The position numbers were made by a program, and so were the translations under genes. A stretch of DNA of 22,750 nt, from NCBI GenBank assembly GCA_905215095.1, contig CAJMOL010000002.1, positions 1-22,750 on the forward strand, written 5' to 3'. The notes beneath the pieces were generated by a model that was not told the origin of the DNA, searched no databases, and worked only from the letters and a program-made list of their open reading frames with translations. The DNA comes from an uncultured bacterium (GTDB lineage: Bacteria > Actinomycetota > Coriobacteriia > Coriobacteriales > Coriobacteriaceae). Below are positions 1 through 7,684 of this stretch, piece after piece. Position 1 is the first letter of the stretch. Every line of letters begins with the position of its first letter.

Positions 1-675
1 GCGATCGCCAAAGCCGCCGCGACCGCCACGGTCGCCGCCACGGTCACCATAGCCGCCACGGCCACCGCGAGGACCGCGGTCCTCGTCCAGGCCCATGGCG
101 ACGAGCGGAGCGATGACCTTATCGAGAGCGGCCATCAGCTCGGTGGCCTCCTCATAAGAAAGCTCAGGCAGGAGCTTCTCCTTCTTGTTGGCAAGCTCGA
201 CCAGGCCCTCAGCGGCATCCTCGGCAGCGAAGACAACGATCTTGCGCATATCGCCCTCGGCGTCGTCGATGCGGCCAACCAGATCGGCAGCCTCGGCCTC
301 GGCCATCAGGCCATCGAGCTCACGAAGGCGCATGCCCAGCAGGTCGGACATTTCCTTCTGCTCCATCTTGGGCTTGAGGTCAAGAAGCTTGATGGCGCGC
401 TCGATGTTCGCCATGCGCTCGGCCTTGGCCTCCTCCTCCTTGGAAATAGCAAAGCGACGGCTACGCAGCAGGCGGGCGGCCTTCTGCATCTTGTCCATCA
501 GCTCTTCGTCATCGTAATCAACGGCGGCCTCGACAACCTCGGCCTCCTCCTCGGCGGAAACCTCGTCAGCAGCCTCAACCTCGGCAGCTTCGGTCTCCAC
601 GGTCTCGACTGCCTCAACCTCGGCAGCCATGGTCTCGTTCTCGGTCTCGTTCATGATCTCTTCGTTCTCAGACAT
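1..675 (-). CDS. Acidic protein with winged-helix-like core and RG-rich tail (3' end outside window)
   Basis: Read on the minus strand this frame is open for 225 codons from an ATG at 675 to the window edge, so its C-terminus is missing. The start is preceded by AAGAAGGAGTCTC, a good ribosome site. Residues 1-57 are almost entirely Glu, Ala, Val, Asp and Thr. Residues 60-150 are helical and charged, with a stretch (about 90-150) that has the layout of a MarR-like winged helix. Residues 199-225 are an RGG/GYGDRGG repeat that continues off the edge. RGG tails bind RNA or drive condensation in known proteins; that role here is inferred. I recognise the general type from coriobacterial genomes but not a defined function. 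It is divergent from the deformylase gene. Confidence 0.8.
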   Translation of the reverse strand, partial: MSENEEIMNETENETMAAEVEAVETVETEAAEVEAADEVSAEEEAEVVEAAVDYDDEELMDKMQKAARLLRSRRFAISKEEEAKAERMANIERAIKLLDLKPKMEQKEMSDLLGMRLRELDGLMAEAEAADLVGRIDDAEGDMRKIVVFAAEDAAEGLVELANKKEKLLPELSYEEATELMAALDKVIAPLVAMGLDEDRGPRGGRGGYGDRGGDRGGRGGFGDR

Positions 676-889
676 GAGACTCCTTCTTGGCCCTCTCGGG
701 CATCATCGCCCCATTCGCGGGGCCCGTCGCGCACTCTTTGCGCTTTAAACATTCATGCCTCTCGGCAAAACGTCCATTAGTTTATGGTGTCGCCATCCAA
801 TCTAGCTGCAGAATCTATGTGCACACATTAATGCGACATGTCGCGGTATCATGGCCTGAACCAAACGTGTCCACCTTAAGGAGCCCGCC
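676..889. promoter_or_regulatory. Divergent promoter region between the RGG protein and def
   Basis: This 214-bp gap separates two divergent genes and must hold both promoters. On the plus strand TATCAT at 847-852 could be the -10 box for def, although no good -35 is visible. A perfect 12-bp palindrome (GCGACATGTCGC, 833-844) sits directly upstream of that box, where a repressor would act. I see no ORF or RNA gene here. Confidence 0.4.
833..844. promoter_or_regulatory. 12-bp perfect palindrome upstream of def (possible operator)
   Basis: GCGACATGTCGC equals its own reverse complement and lies 2 bp before the candidate -10 TATCAT of the def/LysR transcript. The position fits an operator. The protein that would bind is unknown; the LysR product of the second gene of the transcript is one candidate. 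Confidence 0.35.
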
Positions 890-1300
890 ATGATTAAGCC
901 CATCATGAAATCCGAGTTCTTTTTGCGCCTGCCTTCCGAAGACGCGGGCCCCGATGACGCCGCGACCGGGCAGGACCTCCTGGATACACTACACCAGCAT
1001 GAGCACGAGTGCGTGGGCCTTGCCGCCAACATGATTGGCGTGCGCAAACGCATCATCTGCGTAAAGGACGGCAACAGGGCGCTGCTGATGTACAACCCTC
1101 AAATTCTTGAGCAGGTCAATTCCTATCAGACGAGCGAAGGATGCCTCTCGCTGATCGGCGAGCGTCCCTGTACCCGCTATCGCCGCATTAAGGTGGAGTA
1201 TTTGGACGAGAACTTCGTTCACCGCATCAAAAACTTCTCGGGCTACACCGCCGAGATCATCCAGCACGAAATCGACCACTGCAACGGCGTCGTGGTTTAG
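890..1300 (+). CDS. def: Peptide deformylase, short type
   Basis: Peptide deformylases remove the N-formyl group from new proteins using a metal held by one Cys and two His. All three core motifs can be placed: motif 1 GLAANMIG (residues 43-50), motif 2 EGCLS (83-87, metal Cys85) and motif 3 HEIDH (126-130, metal His126 and His130, catalytic Glu127). The protein is 136 residues, shorter than the usual 150-190, and ends just after motif 3. The Gln normally present in motif 1 is Met48. This AANMIG variant is, from memory, typical of a short deformylase family in Gram-positive gut bacteria, so it is probably a second deformylase rather than the main housekeeping one. The start has AAGGAG nine bases upstream. 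It is followed 36 bp later by a LysR gene on the same strand, probably in one transcript. Confidence 0.85.
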   Translation: MIKPIMKSEFFLRLPSEDAGPDDAATGQDLLDTLHQHEHECVGLAANMIGVRKRIICVKDGNRALLMYNPQILEQVNSYQTSEGCLSLIGERPCTRYRRIKVEYLDENFVHRIKNFSGYTAEIIQHEIDHCNGVVV

Positions 1301-1336
1301 GCCACCCGCCAAAATGAGGGTACCGGAGGCCTCCCT

Positions 1337-2260
1337 ATGGATATCAGCCGCTTTGGCGAATTCGCCATCTTAGCGCAGTCACGCACGTTTCTTGATGCGG
1401 CGGAACTGCTTTTCATGTCGCAATCAACCCTCTCCAAGCACATCATGGCAATGGAGCACGAACTCGGCTGCAAGCTCATCGATCGAAGCCAGCGCCACGT
1501 AACACTCACCGCGCAAGGCGAAGCGCTCCTCCCCTATGCGCAAAAAATTGCGACGCTTCAGCATCGCTATCTTGCCGCCATTCAAATAGGTGCAGGTGAG
1601 CCGCTCGAGCACCTCACCGTAGGTTCTATCCCCATTATGGCCCCTTATGGGATTACGGACGCCGTCATCGATTTTCAGCAGGCGAACCCCTCATATTCTG
1701 TCGAGCTCATCGAAGGCGAGGGCGACACACTCAAGCGCATGCTCCTGCACGAGGACATTGACCTGGCCTTCATCCGTGACAGCGGCGCCATCGAGCCGGA
1801 GTTCAAAAAGATTCCCTTTACGACCGACCGGCTCGTGGCCGTCCTTCCGCCCGACCATCCACTCGCCGAACGTGACACCGTCGAGATAGACGACCTTATC
1901 GACGAGAATTTCCTCATGCTTCCCCAAGGCTCGTTCGTAAGCGAGCTCGTCCTTTCCCTTTGTCGCGAAGCTGGATTTGGCCCACGTGTTACGTTCACCG
2001 GCAAACGAGCCGAGAACATCATCTCTCTTGTCGCACGCGGCGCCGGTGTCTCATTCCTCATGCGCAAGCCGGCGGAATCGCTTACCAGCGGAAAGGTAGC
2101 CTTGGTGCCGCTTGAGCCCGCGACGACCTCCGAGGTCAGGCTCTACCTCAAGCGGAACGCCGCGCACTCGCAGGCGGTCGTCTCGTTCATTGGCTTCCTC
2201 CCCTACCGTCAGCTCCTGCAGGGCGACCGTGCGTCTTCCATCGCGGCACGACCGTCATAA
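1337..2260 (+). CDS. LysR-family transcriptional regulator
   Basis: The protein has 307 residues, the family's normal length. The N-terminal helix-turn-helix is clear (about residues 15-45, including SQSTLSKHI), followed by the linker helix and a two-lobed effector-binding region from about residue 90 (LTVGSIPIMAPYGI onward). The ATG at 1337 is preceded by CCGGAGGCC, a strong ribosome site. It lies 36 bp after def on the same strand and converges with the PTS operon. LysR proteins usually control a divergent or adjacent gene set. The catabolic operon 2384-7458 is a reasonable target by position only. Confidence 0.9.
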   Translation: MDISRFGEFAILAQSRTFLDAAELLFMSQSTLSKHIMAMEHELGCKLIDRSQRHVTLTAQGEALLPYAQKIATLQHRYLAAIQIGAGEPLEHLTVGSIPIMAPYGITDAVIDFQQANPSYSVELIEGEGDTLKRMLLHEDIDLAFIRDSGAIEPEFKKIPFTTDRLVAVLPPDHPLAERDTVEIDDLIDENFLMLPQGSFVSELVLSLCREAGFGPRVTFTGKRAENIISLVARGAGVSFLMRKPAESLTSGKVALVPLEPATTSEVRLYLKRNAAHSQAVVSFIGFLPYRQLLQGDRASSIAARPS

Positions 2261-2322
2261 TCCCCGCTGCTCCACAACCGCAGACTTGTGACCGCAAACA
2301 CGATGACAGCGGCACGAAACAC

Positions 2323-2363
2323 AAATATGCCTCGGGCAGCACGTCGCCGTCCGAGGCATATTT
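2323..2363. terminator. Bidirectional hairpin between LysR gene and PTS operon
   Basis: AAATATGCCTCGG (2323-2335) and CCGAGGCATATTT (2351-2363) are perfect 13-bp inverted arms around a 15-base loop. A/T runs at both ends let it work as an intrinsic terminator on either strand. It sits between convergent genes, where such an element is expected. Confidence 0.75.
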
Positions 2364-2383
2364 AATCAAAGTGCGCAGAAAGA

Positions 2384-3826
2384 CTAGTCCACCGAGATGT
2401 TGAGTGCCTTACCGCCCTCGTCCTTCTTGGTACCGATCACCATAGCGGCGACAAGAGCCAGAACGAAAGCGACCACACCGGAGATGACAAGGCCGATAAA
2501 GCCCGTGTCGATGCCGGCAGGGTTAATAAAGCTCGGGAAACCGAGCGGGCCGGAGGCGCCGAAGGCATAGAGCTTGGCACCCATGAGGCCGGCAATGGCG
2601 CCGCCTACACCAGCGGAAATAAAGGTTGCCCACATAAGGCGCTTACGCGGCAGCAAGATGGCGTAAAGCGCAGGCTCGTTGACACCGAAAATCGAAGAGA
2701 CAAGGGCGGGAATGTTGACGGCAGCATTTTCCTCGGAGTCCTTGGTTCGGATGATCATGCCAAGCACAGCGCCGGCGATGGCACAACCGCCTGCATACAC
2801 GAGCGGGTTAATGAGGTCATAGCCGTAGGTTGCGACATCGAGGAACCACAGCGGGATGATACCCCAGTGCAGGCCGAACATGACGAGCAGGCTCCAGAAC
2901 GTGCCGATGACGAAGCCGGCGATGGCGGGTTGGAAGTTGATGAGCATCAGAATGATCTGGGCAACGATGTTGGAGAGGACCGTCATGACCGGACCGACCA
3001 CAAGCAGGCCAAGGATGCCGCAAATGAGGAGCGTCAGGATGTTGGAGAAGAACGAGCTCACAAGCGCGGGCAGCGCGTTAGAAAGGGCCTTGTGTACCTT
3101 GGAGGCAATCCAGACGATAAAGATCGCAGGCAGAATCGTCGATGAGTAATTCTGCATGATCAGCGGGATGCCAAAAATATCACCGTAGACATTGGACTCG
3201 AAGACCGTGCCGGCGCCGAGCGTGTAGAGCGGATCTCCGCCCATAAGGCCAACGAGCGTCGGGTAGACGAGGATACCACCGAGCGCCATTCCCATAACGG
3301 GCTTAAGTCCGAACTTCTTGGCCGACGTCCAGCCAATGATTAGCGGAAAGTAATAGAAGACCGAATCTCCGATTGCCGAGAGCGTCACATAGGTATTGCT
3401 GTCCTTGGCAAGCCAACCGGCAACCGTGCAGAGCGCGAGCATCGACTTGATAAAGCCACCGGCCATAAGCACGCCAAGAACCGGCTGCAGAATCTCGGAA
3501 ATGATGGCGAGCAGGCGCGAGAACGGATCGCCCTTCTTGACATTGTCGCCCTCATCGATATCGAGCGCGGGCTTGGTGTCGAACCCGCCAATCTGAACAA
3601 GGTCGTTGTAGACAGCCTCGACAGTGGCACCAATCACGACCTGATACTGTCCGCCAGCCTGGATGACGTCAACGACGCCCTTCGTCGCCTTAAGTTCATT
3701 GGTCTGGGCAAGTGATTCATCCTTGAGGTGGAAGCGGAGACGCGTAATGCAGTGGCTCACGTCTAACACATTGTCTCGACCACCGACCTTTGTGATGATT
3801 TCATCGCAAAGCTTCTGGTATTTCAT
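2384..3826 (-). CDS. PTS sugar permease EIIBC, beta-glucoside/sucrose superfamily
   Basis: This membrane permease imports and phosphorylates a sugar. The EIIB domain comes first (residues 1 to about 90), with the phosphorylated cysteine in DVSHCITRL (Cys26). The EIIC membrane domain follows (about 110-475), with many hydrophobic spans and the family-typical segments GLHWGIIPLW and GVNEPALYAI. There is no EIIA domain and no EIIA gene nearby, so a shared EIIA is required. The frame stays open about 100 codons upstream, but the ATG at 3826 is chosen because AAAAAGGAG lies just before it and the EIIB domain begins there. It is the last gene of the operon with the ceramidase-fold genes; the 193-bp gap before it could hold an extra promoter. 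The substrate cannot be told from sequence. Confidence 0.9.
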   Translation of the reverse strand: MKYQKLCDEIITKVGGRDNVLDVSHCITRLRFHLKDESLAQTNELKATKGVVDVIQAGGQYQVVIGATVEAVYNDLVQIGGFDTKPALDIDEGDNVKKGDPFSRLLAIISEILQPVLGVLMAGGFIKSMLALCTVAGWLAKDSNTYVTLSAIGDSVFYYFPLIIGWTSAKKFGLKPVMGMALGGILVYPTLVGLMGGDPLYTLGAGTVFESNVYGDIFGIPLIMQNYSSTILPAIFIVWIASKVHKALSNALPALVSSFFSNILTLLICGILGLLVVGPVMTVLSNIVAQIILMLINFQPAIAGFVIGTFWSLLVMFGLHWGIIPLWFLDVATYGYDLINPLVYAGGCAIAGAVLGMIIRTKDSEENAAVNIPALVSSIFGVNEPALYAILLPRKRLMWATFISAGVGGAIAGLMGAKLYAFGASGPLGFPSFINPAGIDTGFIGLVISGVVAFVLALVAAMVIGTKKDEGGKALNISVD

Positions 3827-4019
3827 GGAATTCTCCTTTTTCTGAGCGGGGTATAGCATCGATTTCATGCCTCCGTAGTCGACGTGGGAGGGCAAGGAAC
3901 CCGCTTCCCCCTTTGAAATCCGCGGACGCACGTACGCCCGGGATGCGAAACGGCAGAGAAGATGGAAGATGCCGATCACATGGCGGCGAGCCTCATTGGC
4001 CCATGTCACGCAATCAGGT

Positions 4020-5135
4020 CTACAAACGCGAATCTGCTGCGCCGAGAAGTCTCGTCGTCTGGCAGAACTTGTCACACAGACGTTCCGGTTCGCCCTGGGG
4101 AATCTGAGTACGCTCGGTCTCAAAGGAGAGGCCGTACTCGCGTGCCGGAAGGAAATACTCGAAATAGCCGTTGGTGTAACCGCAAACTATTCCCTCGACT
4201 GGGCATTCGCGCTTCATGCGAATACCCAGGTCGCTGCCGAGCTCACTCGGGAACACAAAGAGATGCAGGCCGCCCAGACTGATGACGGCACACTTAAGCG
4301 TGAGCGAAAAGTCGTCATGGGCAACGGTGTGATAGAACGTCTGAGGCTCGATGCGGTCGAGAACGACCTCGCGATCGAGCTTGATCTGGGAAATCGCCTC
4401 GGCAAGACCGGTCGAAACACGCTCGACCTCGGGAATGCCGCGTCCCTGGCGAAAATTGCGGTCGCTACAGTCGCCAGCAGCGCCGACGACCATGGCCGGA
4501 TAGTAGCCAAGACTCTGAGCGAGCTTTTTGCCGGTAAGACCGGCGAGTTCGCTCGTGAGCTCCGTGCAGTCGGGTCCGACGCAGGCGGAATGCACCGCCC
4601 AGTTCACAAAGCCCGCAAATGGATTGCCTTCGGTATCGAAGAACGATACGACAATGACCTCATTGTCGGCGAGTTCACCTGGGATGATGCGGTTGTCGTA
4701 GAAACCAGTGATGACCTGCTTGCCCAAGCGACAAATCGCGGGCTGTGCGTTGGCGCGGCACTCAAAGCATTGGCAAATGGTATCGAGGAACCAGCGGTAG
4801 TAGTCCTCGTCGAATTTTCCCGTCCACCAGCTGCGGTGGTAAGCGACGATTGAAGTATGGTCGTGCGTCGCCGAGAGCAGAACGCAATCACGGTCAATGC
4901 CGTAGCGCTCGGCGAGCATTGTCTTGACTTCCTCGGCCATGCTTTCCTCGAACTCGAGGACATCGGCATTAAAGAGAAACACTTCACGTTCGCCTTGCTG
5001 GAAGAGGATGGCGTTGGCGAAGACGTCATCATGGACGCCCGTCGCAGGTTCAAGACGGTTGGGGAGGTTACGGTATCCGATTAGATAGATGTCGCCTTGC
5101 GGGGTAATCTTGCGGCGTGCATGTCCGATATTCAT
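4020..5135 (-). CDS. Cytosolic neutral-ceramidase-fold hydrolase, ligands conserved
   Basis: The 371 residues match the catalytic core of the neutral/alkaline ceramidase superfamily, zinc amidases that cleave N-acyl bonds. Visible equivalents are SATHDHTS for the HTH(S) zinc/active-site motif, NWAVHSAC for the second zinc His, VGAAGDCSDRN for GDVSPN with the active-site Ser, FPSEL for the Glu ligand, and GYTNGYFEYFLPAREY for the Tyr-containing loop. There is no signal peptide and no C-terminal Ig-like domain, unlike secreted ceramidases of 650 or more residues, so a small cytosolic amide or ester is a more likely substrate than a lipid. The ATG at 5135 follows AAAAAGGAG; the frame extends upstream but with no better site. 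It starts 17 bp after the paralogous gene 5153-6397. Confidence 0.7.
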   Translation of the reverse strand: MNIGHARRKITPQGDIYLIGYRNLPNRLEPATGVHDDVFANAILFQQGEREVFLFNADVLEFEESMAEEVKTMLAERYGIDRDCVLLSATHDHTSIVAYHRSWWTGKFDEDYYRWFLDTICQCFECRANAQPAICRLGKQVITGFYDNRIIPGELADNEVIVVSFFDTEGNPFAGFVNWAVHSACVGPDCTELTSELAGLTGKKLAQSLGYYPAMVVGAAGDCSDRNFRQGRGIPEVERVSTGLAEAISQIKLDREVVLDRIEPQTFYHTVAHDDFSLTLKCAVISLGGLHLFVFPSELGSDLGIRMKRECPVEGIVCGYTNGYFEYFLPAREYGLSFETERTQIPQGEPERLCDKFCQTTRLLGAADSRL

Positions 5136-5152
5136 GCAAGTTCTCCTTTTTG

Positions 5153-6397
5153 TCATGCCGCGTTTAAAGCGGCAAGGATGGTTTGAAGGAGGCACTCATG
5201 GGAACCGGCGGCGAAGCCGGAGTTCATGGCCTCATAGGTGATTTTCTCGTACGCATCGGGGGCCGGCAGATACTTTTGCCCTCCGTTGACAAGCGTGGCA
5301 AAGAGCACGGGGCAGAATCGGGCGGCGCGCACGGCGGCGCCAAACGAGCTCGAAACCTCGGGCTGGATACCAACGAACTCGACATTTCCCAGCCGAAGTA
5401 AATAGACCCTCGTACGCTGTTCGCCTGCCGCATGAAACTCATAAGTTCGATGCGGGGCCAATGAGCAGAAGTCGGCGCGCGTCTGGGCGGGCAGGACGTC
5501 GACCGTGCGAGCATCGACGCCGATGGCATCGTCCTCACGCGCCGCACGGACGGCCTCAATCAACGCATCGCTCATAGCGCGACCCTGTCGATGCAGCATG
5601 CGATATCCACTCTCGTGAGCATCTAACGTTTGCTTCGCCCCGGTCGAATCGAACGCAACGGTCACGGCGCGCTCCGCCGGACTCTGATCCCCCGCGGCAC
5701 CGGGCAGCAGCAACACGACTCCGCCCAATTCGCGCTCGAGAGCCGTGGCGGCAAAGCCAAAGAGGTCCCCGCTCACCAAGCGCTTCCCCTGAGAATCGTG
5801 CGATCCGTCGAGCACGGAAGACTGGACATCAGCCGTCGCAAGCATGGCAACGAGCCCGCCCTCGGCATCCCTCGCGACAAGTATGGGCATCGCGTGGTCG
5901 GCAAACCCCTTGGGGTCTACTCCCAGCCACCAGCCGGCCGGCGTCTCAATGTCGCGGTTAACGTTCACAGGACAGTAGCCCTCCGCCGAGGCGAGCGTGA
6001 CAGAGCGAATGCCCGCAACCGCCTGCTCAACGGCCGCGCGTGTCGCGGCGATGAGCGCGGCACGATAGCGCTCATTTCGATCGCGGGCATCGGTGTCGGC
6101 CAGATGCCCAGGGGTGCGCACGTGAGGCGCAGAAAACGTGTGGGTCGGGACCACCCAAGAAAGGGCGCCGTCGCAATTGGAGACATCCTTGACAACCTCA
6201 CGCAGATCGACGAGTAGGGCCGGAGCGATCGAGGTAACCTCAAGTGAAAGGATGCAAGCGCGCCGCCCCATCCCTTCGACCACGAAGGCACGGGCAAAGA
6301 TTTCATGACGGAGTGCGTCGAAACCGTCGAACGGCAATACGTCCTCTAAGTTAATGGCCACCCGGGCGGCTCCGGCCTTCATCTCTCCCTTATCCAT
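5153..6397 (-). CDS. Degenerate neutral-ceramidase-fold paralogue
   Basis: This 414-residue protein is a distant paralogue of the next gene in the operon. Shared landmarks are VVPTHTFSAPH (the HTH(S) motif), LLPGAAGDQSPAER (the GDxSP motif), GIQPEVSSSFG (the Glu ligand region) and TLVNGGQKYLPAPDAYE (the C-terminal loop). The second His of the first motif is Phe, the AVH zinc His appears as Gln in ADVQSS, and the Tyr loop has Gly. It may therefore be a pseudoenzyme partner or have a changed reaction. No signal peptide is seen. The start follows GGAGGGCG. It lies 26 bp after the amidohydrolase-like gene, in one operon. Confidence 0.65.
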   Translation of the reverse strand: MDKGEMKAGAARVAINLEDVLPFDGFDALRHEIFARAFVVEGMGRRACILSLEVTSIAPALLVDLREVVKDVSNCDGALSWVVPTHTFSAPHVRTPGHLADTDARDRNERYRAALIAATRAAVEQAVAGIRSVTLASAEGYCPVNVNRDIETPAGWWLGVDPKGFADHAMPILVARDAEGGLVAMLATADVQSSVLDGSHDSQGKRLVSGDLFGFAATALERELGGVVLLLPGAAGDQSPAERAVTVAFDSTGAKQTLDAHESGYRMLHRQGRAMSDALIEAVRAAREDDAIGVDARTVDVLPAQTRADFCSLAPHRTYEFHAAGEQRTRVYLLRLGNVEFVGIQPEVSSSFGAAVRAARFCPVLFATLVNGGQKYLPAPDAYEKITYEAMNSGFAAGSHECLLQTILAALNAA

Positions 6398-6423
6398 GGC
6401 GAACGCCCTCCTTTATCTGTCGC

Positions 6424-7458
6424 TCACTCGATGCCGTACAAGCGCTGTGCCGTGCCGCCAAGCATAAGGTCCTTGTCCGTATCACTTAAATCTGTGGCGC
6501 GGACGCAGGCGACACCCTCTGTTAGCCACTCGCGTTTAACGGGATAACTCGTACCAAAGACAATATGGTCTGCACCAAGGACTTCAACCGCACAGGCAAG
6601 AAGCGTCTCGCCCCAGGGCTGAGCATGGGACATATCGAAATAAACGTTGTTCTCAAGACGCTTGGAGACCGTCTCGGTATCGGTCTGGAAGCGACCCGAG
6701 GCATCTGGACGCTTGGGACCATGAGGCAGCAGCATCTCCTTGAACGCAAAGTATGCGCCGCCGAGCATGGAGTGGACCATCTTGATATTGGGGTAGCGCT
6801 CAAAGAAATCACCAAAGATCTCTCGACCGATCGCCGTAGTTTGGTCGACGCAGCGGCCATAAGAGCGGCGAAGGTTGTCGTACGCGAGAAGCGACTCGTT
6901 CTCGACCGGCACGGGAACATGGTGCACGTAAACGGTGACATGGCGTTCGTTCAGGTGCTCGAAAAAGCTCGAGAAGACCTGGTCGTCGAGATAGCGCTTG
7001 CCGTAGTGAGCGCAGAGCTGCACACCCGCAAAACCATCGTCGAGCCTGCGGTCGAGCTCCTCCAAATTCGCTTTGGTGCCAAAGGGCGGCACAGCGACAA
7101 GCGGAATCAGACGGCCATTTGATGCCTTCGCGTCAGCAGCCATACCGTCGTTGAAACGCCGGCACATCTCGAGCGACATCCACTCGTGGCAGCCGGGGAG
7201 CTTGAGGATCGCCTTGTCGACCCCCGCCTCATCCATATCGGCCAAGCGCTTCTCGAGGGTGTAGTCGCCCTCAATGTAGTTAAGACCCGGAGAACCGGCG
7301 GGCATCTCGATCACGATCTGTCGTTTGCCGGCGGAATTCATGGTCAGATAGCCTTCGGTGTCATAGGCGCGGGGTACCTCGGCCAAAAACTGTTCACAGA
7401 GCGTCTCGTCATGAAAGATGCGCTCGTCGAACCAGTAGGAATTTGCATCGATAATCAT
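6424..7458 (-). CDS. Amidohydrolase-2 family (ACMSD-like) TIM-barrel protein with altered metal site
   Basis: The 344-residue protein has the layout of the amidohydrolase-2 family, which holds decarboxylases and hydrolases. Recognisable parts are the start IIDANSYWF (strand 1), VYVHHVP, IKMVHSMLGG (conserved His-x-x-Gly-Gly region) and IVFGTSYPVKREWL near the end. The usual HxH of strand 1 is Asn/Tyr here, and the Asp of the usual GSDYP is Ser, so three of the common metal ligands are missing while two His remain. The enzyme may be metal-free, use another metal geometry, or be structural. The ATG at 7458 follows AAAGGCGG. It is the first gene of the four-gene operon ending in the PTS permease. 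Confidence 0.75.
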   Translation of the reverse strand: MIIDANSYWFDERIFHDETLCEQFLAEVPRAYDTEGYLTMNSAGKRQIVIEMPAGSPGLNYIEGDYTLEKRLADMDEAGVDKAILKLPGCHEWMSLEMCRRFNDGMAADAKASNGRLIPLVAVPPFGTKANLEELDRRLDDGFAGVQLCAHYGKRYLDDQVFSSFFEHLNERHVTVYVHHVPVPVENESLLAYDNLRRSYGRCVDQTTAIGREIFGDFFERYPNIKMVHSMLGGAYFAFKEMLLPHGPKRPDASGRFQTDTETVSKRLENNVYFDMSHAQPWGETLLACAVEVLGADHIVFGTSYPVKREWLTEGVACVRATDLSDTDKDLMLGGTAQRLYGIE

Positions 7459-7626
7459 TGGTTGGAACCGCCTTTCATCTTGTTGAAAACATTCTAGAAA
7501 AGCAGGTACCCGGACATCAATTCCAGCTTAAGCCCACTGTATTCCATTTTGGAATAGAACTTACCGCTCACGCGCGAACCTCGCCCGCCCAACGAGACAA
7601 GCGCTAACAGCACGGGCTTAGACAGA
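7459..7626 (-). promoter_or_regulatory. Promoter/operator region of the catabolic operon
   Basis: Between the aminotransferase terminator and the amidohydrolase start. It carries a 17-bp palindrome, TATTCCA at 7540-7546 and TGGAATA at 7550-7556 with TTT between, and a further ATTCCA half-site at 7520-7525, 21 bp (two helical turns) away. The palindrome also fits the T-N11-A box of LysR regulators. No clear -35/-10 pair could be assigned. Confidence 0.5.
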
Positions 7627-7663
7627 AAACGGTCGGCCCGCATCCGTTGCGGGCCGACCGTTT
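7627..7663 (-). terminator. Intrinsic terminator of the aminotransferase gene
   Basis: AAACGGTCGGCCCGC (7627-7641) and GCGGGCCGACCGTTT (7649-7663) are perfect 15-bp arms with a 7-base loop. Read on the minus strand it follows the stop codon at 7685 and ends in TTTTCTGT. It should stop transcripts of the aminotransferase gene before the catabolic operon. Confidence 0.85.
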
Positions 7664-7684
7664 CATTACAGGCTACCTTTGCCG

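Noticed and set aside
3827..4123. 99-codon N-terminal extension of the PTS permease frame
   Set aside because: It overlaps the end of the preceding gene, has no EIIA-like or other domain, and the ATG at 3826 has a strong ribosome site at the start of EIIB.
3969..4853. 294-residue plus-strand open frame inside the ceramidase-fold gene
   Set aside because: Opposite strand of a gene with conserved catalytic motifs; no ribosome site.
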